DNA of 64,000 bases. It comes from Argyresthia goedartella. Taxonomy: Eukaryota; Arthropoda; Insecta; Lepidoptera; Argyresthiidae. The DNA is taken from assembly GCA_949825045.1 (NCBI GenBank), contig OX463835.1, forward strand, positions 22,213,201 through 22,277,200, written 5' to 3'. The position numbers and the translations under genes were made by a program. The notes below the pieces were generated by a model. The model saw only the letters and a program-made list of their open reading frames with translations, did not search any database and was not told where the DNA came from. Below, one piece after another: positions 12,040 through 23,213 of this stretch (positions are counted from its first letter, which is position 1; each line of letters starts with the position of its first letter).

Positions 12040-12093
12040 GTACAAGACGTGCTAGCGCCATCTGGAATTAGCTTTCACCGGCCAACCCCAAGT
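12040..12093 (-). repeat. ISL2EU right terminal inverted repeat
   Basis: GTACAAGACGTGCTAGCGCCA followed by GGCCAACCCCAAG, the inverted counterpart of the left end. The spacing between the outer GGGGTTGGC box and the inner GGCGCTAGC box is about 10 bp longer here than on the left. Confidence 0.75.
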
Positions 12094-12984
12094 AGAAGAT
12101 GACAGCAGCACAGATTCGGATCGGATACGACAGTTGATTATTCAAGTGACTGTGATATGTCTGGAATCGTTCATATCGACCATAATTAGTGTCAAAAATA
12201 AAATCAATAAATAATATAAAATTTTACTTGTGACATCATTTACCACCACAAAAAACTTTAACCATTGTTTAACACATGATTATAAAAATCGTTACCACAA
12301 AACTGATTTTAGCGTCTTAGCAGGGATAGGCATGGCTTATATTATGTGATCAATTTAGGCAACCGAGAAAGCTTGTTTAGTGAGTGTCTTGTTTGTCAAG
12401 ATGGCGGAATTATTGACCACCTGTTCTGCTGTGTTGGTTTTGTTTACGAAAAAGCGGTTTTTACTCCATTAAAGTCCAAGTTTTATCGTGAGGAAACCTT
12501 CATATCTCCATAGGACATCGTGGGGAAACCTCCTTAGTGGCTGCGATAGGCTATCCCCCTGTCATGCAAAATGGACTTAATAATCTAAAAGTGGGCACAA
12601 CTGTGCCTCTGCCACCCCGTATCGAAAAAGCATAAAGCTATATATCATCCAATGATGAAATTTATGGTGGGCTACTGGGAGACAGTGTATACGTCGCGCG
12701 ACATGTTATGAGCGGTAGCCTTGAATGCGCGTAGTCACTTTTCAATAGCTGTACCTATGCGCAGTAATTCCTGCTAACGTCGCCCAGCGCTCTTAACTTA
12801 CTTATACTATGGGATGAAATTTGTACATCTGCTACCGGTGTGTCCATCCACTATAAAAACCATACTAGCCGCAAGCCACATTAATCTTGGGAGAAGTTTC
12901 ATCTGCCTGAGATCTACTCAACCATCCAGGGCGGTCGCTCAAGCTGGAGTTGGTACAGGAGTTAGGCCAGTTTGTGAAGGAGAT

Positions 12985-13356
12985 AAGCCGGCTTTTCACT
13001 ATGGGATGTAATGAATTATGTATTAAGATGCAGGCAGATACACGAAGACAATGGCGCCGGTGCCAGTGAGACTGGTAGCCAGTACTGGCCTCATGTCAAT
13101 CTAGCTAGACGGGTGCTCTATTCACCCCAGCACTCGCAGACAGCGCTGGATTGGCTTGATTTTATTAGGCCAATACAAGGTTTTTACAAGGCCAACACCA
13201 AGCCAGCCAACTTGGCCTCGGGTAAACCAAGCTTAACATCTCAAGTTGGGAAATAAATATTGCTTGCCAGTCTTTCTAGTGCCCATTCAGCAATATTTAT
13301 TTTACATCTCGAGATGTAATTTATATTAGATTATATCCCATAGTGAAAAGCTGGCT
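12985..13356. repeat. MITE copy 1 (TIR GCTTTTCACTATGGGAT)
   Basis: About 370 bp bounded by AGCCGGCTTTTCACTATGGG at the left and its inverted match CCCATAGTGAAAAGCTGGCT at the right. Near the right end there is an internal hairpin made of AATAAATATTGCT and AGCAATATTTATT. It sits within the left arm of the giant foldback. No coding capacity. Confidence 0.75.
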
Positions 13357-14518
13357 TTATTCATTAAGGACCCCTGGAATGAAAGGAAATAAAGTGAAGC
13401 AGTAATAACACCACATTTTGATATCAACATTTTTAATTTGTTTATTAACAATTTCATTAATATCGCCAATTCCTTGAAAGATTTTCTATCTCCATTATTA
13501 TGTTTCTATCTGAGGGATTAATGTTTACACCACAATTCATGTTCATCTTCTATCACATTTGTGGGTTTTTATTTCCATATTTGATTCAAGTATGTATGGC
13601 GGCTTTGCTGGTGCTGAAAAGACAGGATTTCAATTACATTATACCAAAATGCTAAGGTAGAGGTGGACTCGACACTTGGTTAGGGGGGATGACGGACAGT
13701 GGACCGTAGCGATAGACAATACAAGGGGAAAGATAGGGCCATCCAGTGGGCATTGTCCGACGATATTATCAAGTCAACATCTCTCTGCATGCAGTTGGCA
13801 AAGAACTTTGGAGACTGGCGCGATAGAAGAGACTTGTCTTTGATCGACTTGACTCACTAACCAAGAGGCCTATGCCCAGAAGTGGGTTGATGAGTGGTGA
13901 AAACGATTATGAAGATTTCTTACCTTTTCTGTTTCGAAATCCTGGAAAATTAGGTGTTGTTTTGTTGATCGTCATCACTACCCAGGGTAAGCTTGCAAGG
14001 CGGGCAGTATGATCCAAGAATTTCCTGAGCAAGGAGTAAATAATAATATCCCGAACCAAAACAAACAAATTGTCTGATGAATCATGAACTATCAATCAGT
14101 GACAGTTCCGTGTGTCGTTCCGTTCCGTTTCGCTGCTTATTTTTTAGTCGTGTTTGATAAAAGTACTAAAGTGAACAGTTTTCTAACCAAAAATAAGGAT
14201 TTACCACTACTTTACCTAACCATGTTCTATTACTAAGTTAGGAATTACATTGAGCATACAATTTTCCATCAAATTATGTATTCATTCTTATGTTATTCGC
14301 GTAAAATGAAACTATGAACGTTTTTTTAAATATTTTTTCATATTGTGTTGTACGGTCCTGGAAATTCAGTCCTTTGAGGCTAGTTGATGAACGAACGAAA
14401 TCAACTGAATGATCTAGCCGTTTTTTAGTATGATACTCACTAAACACTTTTTTGTGGTAACGAAATTTAGAAGCTTGCTAACCATTTGTTTACTGATAGA
14501 TGATGATTTTGCTAAACA

Positions 14519-14604
14519 AGTGATCATACTGTGTTTTTATTATTTTTTGTAGTAAGACCGTCTTACTAGGTATAAAAAATAATAAAAACACAGTATGATC
14601 ACTT
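14519..14604. repeat. Perfect-looking hairpin at inner arm tip
   Basis: GTGATCATACTGTGTTTTTA...TAGTAAGAC is mirrored by GTCTTACTA...TAAAAACACAGTATGATCAC with only a few loop bases. It marks the inner end of the left arm; the same ACACAGTATGATCACTTG motif begins the right inner arm near 15010. Confidence 0.8.
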
Positions 14605-16074
14605 GGCAGAGGCACAGTTGTGCCCACTTTTAGATAATTAAGTCCATTTTGCATGACAGGGGGATGGCCATCGCGGCCACTAAGGAGGTTTCCTCACGAT
14701 GTCCTATGGAGATATGAAGGTTTCCTCACGATAAAACTTGGACTTTAATGGAGTAAAAACCGCTTTTTCGTAAACAAAACCAACACAGCAGAACAGCTGG
14801 TCAATAATTCCGCCATCTTGACAAACAAGACACTCACTAAACAAGCTTTCTCGGTTGCCTAAATTGATCATACAATATAAACCATGCTTATCCCTGCAAA
14901 GACGCTAAAATCAGTTTTGTGGTAACGATTTTTATAATCATGTGTTAAACAATGGTTAAAGTTTTTTGTGGTAAGACGGATACCGTCTTACTACAAAAAA
15001 TAATAAAAACACAGTATGATCACTTGTTTAGCAAAATCATCATCTATCAGTAAAGAAATGGTTAGCAAGCTTCTAAATTTCGTTACCACAAAAAAGTGAG
15101 TATCTTAGTAAAAAACGGCTAGACCATTCAGTTCATTTCGTTCGTTCATCAATTAGCTTCAAAGGACTGAATTTCCAGGGCCGTACAACACAACATAAAA
15201 AAATATTTTAAAAAACGTTCATAGTTTCATTTTACGCGAATAACATAAGAATTAATACATAATTTGATGGAAAATTTTATGCTTAATGTAATTCCTAACC
15301 TAGTAATAGAACATGGTTAGGTAAAGTAGTGGTAAATCCTTATTTTTGTGCAGAAAAACCGTTCACTTTAGTACTTTTATCAAACACTACTAAATAATAA
15401 GCAGCGAAACGGAACGGAACGACACACGGAACTGTCACTGAAAGTTTGTCAGACAATTTGTTTGTTTTGGTTCGGGATATTATTATTTATCGCTTGCTCA
15501 GGAAAGGAAATTATTGGATCTTACTGCCCGCCCTGCACTTACGATGTGATTGTGATGACGATCAACAAGACAACACCTAATTTTCCAGGATTTCGTAATA
15601 GAAAAGGTAAGAAATCTACCTAATCGTTTTAAGCACACATCAACCCACTTCTAGGCATAGGCCTCTTGGTTAGTGAGTCAAGTCGATCAAAGACAAGTCT
15701 CTTCTACCGCGCCAGTCTCCAAAGTTCTTTGCCAACTGCATGCAGAGAGATGTTGACTTGATAATATCGTCGGACAATGCCCACTGGATGGCCCTATATT
15801 CCCTCTTGTGTTTTCTATCGCTACGGTCCACTGTCCGTCATCCCCTCTAACCAAGTGTTTCGCCCACCTCTCCCTTTGTATTTTGGTATAAATTAATTTA
15901 AATCTTGTCTTTTCAGCACCGGCAAAGCCGCCATACATAATTGAATCAAATATGGAAATAAAAACCCATGAGTGTGATAGAAGATGAACATAAATTGTGG
16001 TGTAAACCCTTAGATAGAGACATTAATAATGGAAAAAGAAAATCTATCAAGGAATTGGCTATATTAAAGAAATT

Positions 16075-16858
16075 GTGAAATAACATTGAATGAAACTTTT
16101 ATCAACAACAAAAATTATGCAGACGACATGACGTTGCTCGCCCCCTGAATTAGTGCAATGCGGAAATTGTTAAGTGTGTGCGAGAGTTATGCTGAGAGAC
16201 ACGGCCTTCGATATAATGTGAAGAAGAGTGTCTATATGGTTTTTTGATCTTGTAACAAGACTCCTGAATTTGTACCTCCTCTAATCTTAAATGGGGCTAA
16301 TCTCATTAATCTCGGTCACATTATGTCGGAGGATCTCAAAGATGACTTAGATATTGAAAGGGAGCGCAGTGAGTTGGCAGTCAGAGGTAAAATATTGGCT
16401 CGTAGGTTTGCAAAATGTTCAAGACAAGTCTAAATTACTTTGTTTAAGTCCTACTGTCAAACATTCTACACATGCAACCTATGGGTCAGTAATACGCTGA
16501 AGACTCTCAATGCCTTGCGTGTCCAATATAACAACATCTTCAGAATGTTCATGGGGCTGACCCGGTTCTGTAGTGCATCGACAATGTTTGCAGAAGCATC
16601 CATTGTCAACAGAACCTGGAGCAGTACCAACCTTATTCTCAGGGTGATCGCGTGGAGGTTTAATTGTCCAATGTTACAACATTGGACAGTCAACCCGACC
16701 ACGAGAAACAAATAAATAATGTAAATTAAATTCAATTTAATGTAATGAAATGAAATTAATTAATTAATGTGTAGGTACTAATATTAGTTGATAAATACTA
16801 CTTACAAAATGGATCTTTGTTATCTGAATAAAATCATATTATTATTATTATTATTATT
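16075..16858 (+). mobile_element. 5'-truncated LINE with ATTAAAGAAATT target duplication
   Basis: The 3' part of a LINE interrupts the right arm of the foldback. The 12-bp motif ATTAAAGAAATT flanks it at 16063-16074 and 16859-16870, and the 3' end is a run of ATT units. Comparing the uninterrupted left arm and the copy near 30.7 kb shows that this segment is extra. This dates it after the foldback formed. Confidence 0.8.
16105..16715 (+). pseudogene. LINE reverse transcriptase C-terminal fragment
   Basis: Translation begins just before a YADDMTLLAP catalytic motif and runs through the thumb and C-terminal region (NVKKS, LNGANLINLGH, LWVSNTL, RMFMGL). In-frame stops occur directly after the YADD box, after SVYMVF and near 16431, so it is not translatable as one product. 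Everything 5' of the YADD motif is missing, as expected of a truncated insertion. Confidence 0.8.
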
Positions 16859-16948
16859 ATTAAAGAAATTAAAAATGTTGATATCAAAATGTGCTGTTAT
16901 TACTGCTCCGCTTTAATTCCCTTCATTCCAGGGGTCCATTATGAATAG

Positions 16949-17303
16949 AGCTAGCTTTTCACTATGGGATATGATCTAATATAAATTACATCTCAAGATG
17001 TAAAGTAAATATTGCTGAACGGGCTCCTATTAAGACTGGATAGTAATATTTATCTCACAACTTGAGATGTTAAGTGGTGGGTTAAGCGGTGGGTTTACCG
17101 GAGTCCAGTGCTGGCTGGCTTGGTGTTGGCCTTGTATTAACCTTGTATTGGCCTTATTAAATCAAGCCAAGCTAGTGCTGTCTGCGAGTGCTAGGGTGAA
17201 TAGAGGACCCGTCTAGCTAGGTTTACACGAGGCCAATGACACTGTCTTAGTGTATCTCCATCTTAATACATAATAAATTATATCCCATAGTGAAAAGCCG
17301 GCT
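16949..17303. repeat. MITE copy 2 (TIR GCTTTTCACTATGGGAT)
   Basis: Same family as the element at 12985, located at the mirror position in the right foldback arm: AGCTAGCTTTTCACTATGGG at the left, CCCATAGTGAAAAGCCGGCT at the right. Its presence in both arms shows it was in the unit before duplication and inversion. Confidence 0.75.
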
Positions 17304-19064
17304 TATCTTCTTCACTATCTCCTGCACCAGCTCAAGTTGCTTGGCCGACCGGTCCGGATGGTTGATTAGCTCTGAGGCAGATGAAACTTCTCCCAAGATT
17401 GCTGTGGCTTGGGCTAGTATGGTTTCTTTAGTGGATGGGTACACCAGTAGCACATTTACAAATTTCACCCCATAGTCACTGTCTCCCAGCAGCCTACCAC
17501 AAATTTCATCATTGAATGATATAGCTTTACGCTTTTTCGATACGGGGTGGCAGAGGCACGGTTGTGCCCACTTTTAGATAATCAAGTCCATTTTGCATGA
17601 CAGGGGTATAGCCCATCGCCGCCACTATGGAGGTTTCCTCACGATAAAACGTGGAATATAATGGAGTAAAAAACCGCTTTTTCGTAAATAAAACCAACAC
17701 AGTAGAACTGCTGACCAATAATTCCGCCATCTTGACAAAAAAGACACTCACTAAACAAGCATTCTCGGTTGTCTCAATTGATTACATAATATAAGCGCTG
17801 TGATCGCGCATTCATCGCGCGGTCGTTTGCAATGTGTCATACCAAATTCGTATTATCTAAAGTGATCGCTCGCTAATTGTTTGCTTTCTGCCAGTGTTGC
17901 CGCCAGGGTAATCTAGTTTGTGGCTAAGTACCATGGATTTAGTACACCCAAGATACAACGTCAACGCTTGAAAGGTGTCTCGATAAAACTGTGCTTAAAT
18001 TACTTCTAAGCACAGTTGCGCTCTCAGTAACGCGCGCTTCTTTGTCGGGTGAACATGCCAAAGTGCTCCGTGAAAAAGTGCAAAAATAATACCTTAACCA
18101 CGTTGAAAAAGGATGGCATATCGTATTTTCGGTAAGTACTAGATAATATTTTTATAATGAAGTGAATTTGTGGCAAAATACGCCTTCAAAATCGTTAAAA
18201 ACATAATTGTTTTAAATTTATTTCAACACTTCTCTTCATTTGACCCAACGCAGTATGAAGTGGAACAAAGTCAAATACTAAATGAATAGAGTCGCTTATT
18301 GTTTTTTTTCTTTCTGCGGTATTTCAATAATCTGGAATTAATATTAAATAACTATAGCTGGTCCAGAGAAGGACAAAATTTATTCGAATGGTGATTGGTG
18401 TTTTTTATTATAGTTAAATATGTTTTTATTTATTATTCCAGATTTCCTAAAAATGAAATTGAAAGAGAAAAATGGCGGAAAATTATAGCTAATGAGAGGA
18501 GTGAAGATTTTTTTAAGCCAAATGATTCTAGTGTGGTTTGCTCTTGTCACTTCTCAGAAAATGACATGTATTATACGAAGAAAGGCTTTCGGAAAGTAAA
18601 GAAAGGGGTCATACCATGTATTGCAGTAAGTTTTTACATAAAGTATTGTGATCTAGTGAGTACACAACATAAGTACACATGTTACAAAAAAACGTAAGCG
18701 GGGACAAATTAAGCGTAAGCGGCACAGCCGGACGTGTTTACTGTTGCTTCAGTTAGTTTAATTGATAAAAATAGCGTATGCTACAGTTTTGACCTAAAGA
18801 AGAGGTCTACCAGTGATAACCATTCTTTTTCGAAGTTACCTAGTGATTAACACACCACATCAAGCCCTAAAAGTGAGTTTTAAGACAATTACTCAGACTA
18901 TGCCATCAAGCGTTGGCGATCTGCTGTCTCACTCCTACATCAGAAGAGACGGGATACTTCTGTCTCAATCTCACAGCTCCGACCGCTGCAGTGAATCATC
19001 CGCACAGCTGCCACAAACATAGCGGCAAACCAAGCGGAGAGACAAGCGGAGCGTTTTTCTCGAT

Positions 19065-20013
19065 ATGGCCTCATCGGATCCGAAAGCGGCAGGTGGAACC
19101 CGGGCCAAACGGGGGCCAGCGAAAACTAAAGCCACATCGGAACCACAAGGCTCAGAATCTCCAAGCCTTAGCCTAGTGATGGAAGAGATACGCGGTCTGA
19201 GAAACGATTTAAACGAGGTAAAAAACAACCTGGAGACCATCTCGTCAATGCTAGTGCGTTTGGGTTCTGTTGAAAAGAAGGTGGACCAAGGCAAAAAAGA
19301 TTTGGATAATCTGCAGCTGTCAGTCAACGAAATGCAAACCATCATAGACATGCAGGCCCAACAGCTAGTAAAGAATGAGATTGAGATTGTGGGAATTCCG
19401 GAAGTGGAAAACGAAAGCCTTTACCATATTGCCACGGTACTTTCCAGCAAGATAGGCATTGAACTAAAGGAGACTGACGTAGACGACACTTACCGCGCAG
19501 GTCCACGTAAACAAACACAATCCTCCGAAAATGTAGACTCTAAACCTAAGGGACCGTCCCATCGTGGTACGCCTGTTGCGCAAATCGAAGCGTGATGAAA
19601 TTTTAAAAGCAGCTAAAACTAGAAAACTCAACAAAGTCAGCTCTAATGAATTTGTACCTGGTACTTCGAAGAACGTCTTTGTTAATGAGCGGCTCACCCG
19701 GAAAAACAGGCAGTTATTTCATGAAGCCAGGCAACGGGCAAGTGTCTACGACTACAAATTCGTCTGGATCAGCGGTGGAACTATTCTCTTACGAAAAGCA
19801 GAAAAGAAACCAGCCATTCCTATCAAGAACATCCACGACCTGGACGAGAAAGTGGGACCTAAGTGCCCCACCCCCACTAAGCACTTGGCAACATCCTGCG
19901 ATTCACCAGAACATCACGACGAGAAGTTGGAAAATGAATGCCACACCCCTACAAATTCAAGTCCTAACTCTTTTTATAGTGATGTCTCTGCCAACACCAA
20001 AAATACCCCCTGA
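19065..20013 (+). pseudogene. LINE ORF1, coiled coil + RRM-like, one frameshift
   Basis: The first part (ATG at 19065) is a Lys/Ala-rich N-terminus followed by a heptad-like coiled coil (EEIRGLRNDLNEVKNNLE) and the start of an L1-ORF1-like RNA-binding fold (NEIEIVGIPE). The second part continues in another frame from about 19546 (PIVVRLLRKSKRDEILKAAK, then FVNERLTRKNRQLF). The frames meet near 19545-19564, so one indel splits a gene of about 315 residues. ORF1 proteins of this type bind element RNA and form the ribonucleoprotein; this copy would not supply a full-length one. Confidence 0.75.
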
Positions 20014-20267
20014 TATAATCTTAATATGCTATCTATATCTACCTTGCATTATATTACTAACACCTACTTTTTCCTACACTTTATTATTTTTTACTGTTAA
20101 TAAGCGCATCTCATTCCTAGAGACAAAGCATCTTTTAGCAAATAGGCAAACTCGACATACCGATACTCAAAATTTAAGCTATCACAATTTCCAAGTTTAC
20201 ATAAAACACAAACTAAGCGTCACTGGACACTTCAGGAACTCAGGTAAGCTAGAACAACTCGCAGTTT

Positions 20268-23213
20268 TTGTTTACCACAGGCCTTGACATAGAAAAGGAA
20301 CTAGAAGAAACTTTAGTCAGGGAATGTCATATTGTTCATACCTTAGAACTTTGTAAAAATATTATTACTAATGAACATAATATAAAAATTCTTGCTTTAA
20401 ATATACGTAGCATAACTCGTAACTTTGACGAATTTTTCATATCTTTTAAACGATTAAATATGGACATTGACATAATAATTTTAACGGAGTGCTGGCTACA
20501 AGAAGGGACTGTAATTGGCTCAATTGAAGGGTATACCCATTTTCGCTCTAATTTATTTATAAACAAGGCTGGCGGAGTAGTTGTGTATGTAAAATCTTGC
20601 TGGAATGCGTCCATGTACGAACCACATTTCAACGAATCAAATTGTATCATTGTGGAGGTGCCGCACAAATTCACAATAGTAGGAATTTATAGATCACCTT
20701 CGTTCACATGTATAAAATCCTTCATCTCTGATTTAGACACGGTCCTTGAAAACATAAAAGACAAAAATTGTGTGATTGTTGCGGGCGATTTTAACATCAA
20801 TACGATGCCTGAAACGACCACTCCAGCAGAACGCTCAGAGTACCTCTGTCTAACCGCTGAGCATGACCTGGTGCATTCGGTGGACAAGCCAACCCGACTT
20901 TTATCTTGTCTGGATCACATTCTTACCAGGTCGCATCACATCACTACGGGAATAGTTTGTAACTCTGGAATAACAGACCACAATATGATAATAGTGGGAA
21001 TCCATAACGCCATCAAGCCGGAAAAACAAAAGCGCTTAGTCACCAAATACAACTTTGATGCCATTGAGAGCCAACTAAAAAACGTCGACTGGTCACCTAT
21101 CACTGAAGCGACAAGCGTGTCGGCTGCCACAGATTTGTTCTTAGATACATTAAACAGTATAATTAGTCAAAATAAACAGTCATTTCAAGTCAGCCGCAGC
21201 AAGTATAATGTGAAGCCATGGATAACCCCGGGACTTATGAAATGTATGAGACATCGCGACGCTCTCCATTTGAAAGCACGGAAACTACCAAACGACGTAA
21301 TATTACAAATCACCTATAAACGGTACAGAAACTTCTTTACTGACCTACTGCACAAGCTGAAACATCAATTTGAAAGAAATCAATTAGAAGAAAATAGAAA
21401 TAATCCGAAACAACTGTGGAAAACAATCAAAGATATATGCCATTATAATAAGAATATAAACCCAGCATCAGAACTCAAATACATTAAAAATAACACCTGC
21501 AGCTCATTAGACTCTTGTAATGAATACTTTGCAGGTGTTGGTCAAACCCTGGCTAACAATATCCTTCAAATCACAAAAGAAACAGAACAATCCTTAGCAT
21601 CAAAAATCTGTGCAGCTGATGGCAGTCCGTCTTCCTGCTTTTTCATGCATCCTACAGACGAAGTCGAGGTCTCCTCACTTATCCAACTCCTAAAGGTCCA
21701 GAGCGCTCCAGGACTTGATGATGTCAGTAATAGTTTCATTAAGCGCTTTAAACATACCCTTCTATCCCCGCTGACCCATATTTTTAACCTCAGTTTATCG
21801 CTCGGAGAATTCCCTGAATGCTGGAAAGTTGCATTGGTATGTCCCATACACAAAAGTGGCCCCAGAAATATCCCGGCAAACTACCGGCCGATTTCGTTGC
21901 TCACTAGTTTTTCTAAAATACTCGAGAAACTGGTGAACAAAAGGCTAATGTCCTATCTCGAGAAAAATAATCTTCTAAATAAAAAACAGTTTGGATTCAG
22001 GCGAGAAAAATCTACAGAAGATGCAGTTGGAGCACTCACGAACCTCGTAACCAACTTTTTGGATGACGGAAAAGCATGCCTAGGTGTGTTTTTAGACTTG
22101 GCAAAGGCTTTTGACACCGTTTCGGTCAACATCCTGCTGCAAAAACTTGAACATCTGGGAATCCGAGGTACAGCTCATGATTGGTTTCGAACATACCTCA
22201 CACATAGAAGGCAGAGTGTTAGGATAGACCAGCAACTAAGCTCACAGAGAGTTATCAGCTATGGCGTTCCCCAAGGGAGCATTCTAGGCCCATCACTGTT
22301 TTTGATTTATCTCAATGACATCTCCTCCCATGAAAACATGAATACAGATCTCTTCTGTTACGCAGATGATACTGCCATAATATTTAATGGCAGCTCGTGG
22401 GAAAATGTTTTGGAAAGAGCCGAACATGGTATGACAAACTTAGGACACTGGCTTAATAGGAATCTCCTGACTTTGAATGCTGATAAAACTAAATACATAG
22501 CTTTTCATAAAACTCGTGCCTCAGCTCCTCCTATTTCGAAGGATATTATAGTACATAAAAACTGTTGCATTCAACAAGACTGCTTATGCCCACGTATACA
22601 GCGTATTAAGACCATAAAATATCTTGGTATTTTGCTAGATGAAACGTTATCATTTAAAAATCATATCAACATGATGTCAAGCAAAATAAGAAAAACCATC
22701 CACATTATGAAGGCTTTGAGGCATAGTGCAGAAATAACGTTACTCAAATCCATTTACAAAGCTATTTGCGAGTCCCTCTTGGGCTACTGTCTACCTATAT
22801 GGGGAGGAGCAGCCAAGACGATTTTCATTGAAATTGAAAGGGCGCAGAGATCGGTGCTTAAGGTTATGACCTGCAAAAATCGCCGTTACCCAACCGACCG
22901 TCTCTTTCAATCACTGAAACTGCTAAGCGTACGACAGCTATACATTGAAAGATCAGTGCAAATTCAACACAAAAAAATACTTTCTTCACCAGAGTACCCA
23001 TGGCTCCTCTCAAGAAGAGTTTTTAGACTTTGTATCAGCCCCGTTAAAACATCATTTGCCCAGAAATACTCCAATTATCTACATCCCTACATTTACAATA
23101 AGATCACACAAAAACTAGATCTCAAAACGTCTACAATAAAAGAAACAAAAATTAAAGTAAGAAAATACCTCACTAGCTTAAATTATGATGAAACTGAAAA
23201 TATTTTAAAATAA
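20268..23213 (+). CDS. LINE ORF2: endonuclease + reverse transcriptase, uninterrupted
   Basis: A continuous frame of about 980 codons. The endonuclease has LALNIRSI near the start, LTECWLQEG, GDFNINTM and an SGITDHNMI motif. The reverse transcriptase has NYRPISLLTSFSKILEKL, QFGFRREKST, FLDLAKAFDTV, GVPQGSILGPSLF and CYADD. The frame opens after a stop at 20250 and has no ATG until inside the endonuclease (LNMDIDI), so its start is unclear: a lost ATG, non-AUG initiation or translation linked to ORF1 are all possible. A GTAAGC/CCACAG pair lies just upstream (20242-20280) but I see no good reason to call an intron. The catalytic motifs look intact. Confidence 0.88.
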   Translation: MFTTGLDIEKELEETLVRECHIVHTLELCKNIITNEHNIKILALNIRSITRNFDEFFISFKRLNMDIDIIILTECWLQEGTVIGSIEGYTHFRSNLFINKAGGVVVYVKSCWNASMYEPHFNESNCIIVEVPHKFTIVGIYRSPSFTCIKSFISDLDTVLENIKDKNCVIVAGDFNINTMPETTTPAERSEYLCLTAEHDLVHSVDKPTRLLSCLDHILTRSHHITTGIVCNSGITDHNMIIVGIHNAIKPEKQKRLVTKYNFDAIESQLKNVDWSPITEATSVSAATDLFLDTLNSIISQNKQSFQVSRSKYNVKPWITPGLMKCMRHRDALHLKARKLPNDVILQITYKRYRNFFTDLLHKLKHQFERNQLEENRNNPKQLWKTIKDICHYNKNINPASELKYIKNNTCSSLDSCNEYFAGVGQTLANNILQITKETEQSLASKICAADGSPSSCFFMHPTDEVEVSSLIQLLKVQSAPGLDDVSNSFIKRFKHTLLSPLTHIFNLSLSLGEFPECWKVALVCPIHKSGPRNIPANYRPISLLTSFSKILEKLVNKRLMSYLEKNNLLNKKQFGFRREKSTEDAVGALTNLVTNFLDDGKACLGVFLDLAKAFDTVSVNILLQKLEHLGIRGTAHDWFRTYLTHRRQSVRIDQQLSSQRVISYGVPQGSILGPSLFLIYLNDISSHENMNTDLFCYADDTAIIFNGSSWENVLERAEHGMTNLGHWLNRNLLTLNADKTKYIAFHKTRASAPPISKDIIVHKNCCIQQDCLCPRIQRIKTIKYLGILLDETLSFKNHINMMSSKIRKTIHIMKALRHSAEITLLKSIYKAICESLLGYCLPIWGGAAKTIFIEIERAQRSVLKVMTCKNRRYPTDRLFQSLKLLSVRQLYIERSVQIQHKKILSSPEYPWLLSRRVFRLCISPVKTSFAQKYSNYLHPYIYNKITQKLDLKTSTIKETKIKVRKYLTSLNYDETENILK

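Larger units (their letters stand above)
8153..12093. mobile_element. ISL2EU-type DNA transposon, apparently complete
   Basis: Two divergent-domain genes lie tail to tail: a THAP-DDE transposase on + (8253-9814) and a YqaJ nuclease on - (9841-11549), with only 26 bp between their stop codons. Both sit between similar inverted ends. That two-gene content (IS5-like DDE transposase with a YqaJ exonuclease-like partner) is what is known for the ISL2EU group. Each gene, once its introns are removed, reads without a stop or frameshift. I could not fix the target duplication; the bases just outside the ends do not match clearly. Confidence 0.85.
12245..17797. repeat. Giant foldback: inverted arms over 2 kb
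   Basis: Outer arm 12345-13430 pairs in reverse complement with 16860-17797, and inner arm 13430-14604 pairs with about 14976-16070. Diagnostic pairs include CTCGGTTGCC/GGCAACCGAG, the GTGCCTCTGCCACCCCGTAT box, GGACAGTGGACCGTAGCGA with its complement near 15822, and GAACGGAACGACACACGGAA near 15411. The spacer (about 14605-14975) is itself another inverted copy of the 12245-12640 module. The right arm is longer because a LINE fragment is inserted at 16075-16858. No transposase is encoded. Confidence 0.85.

Noticed and set aside
20242..20280. Mini-intron before LINE ORF2 (CAG|GTAAGC ... CCACAG|GCC)
   Set aside because: It would be under 40 bp, and joining does not bring an upstream ATG convincingly into frame.
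19646..20287. 213-codon frame overlapping LINE ORF1
   Set aside because: Out-of-frame shadow of ORF1 continuing into the ORF1-ORF2 gap; no motif.
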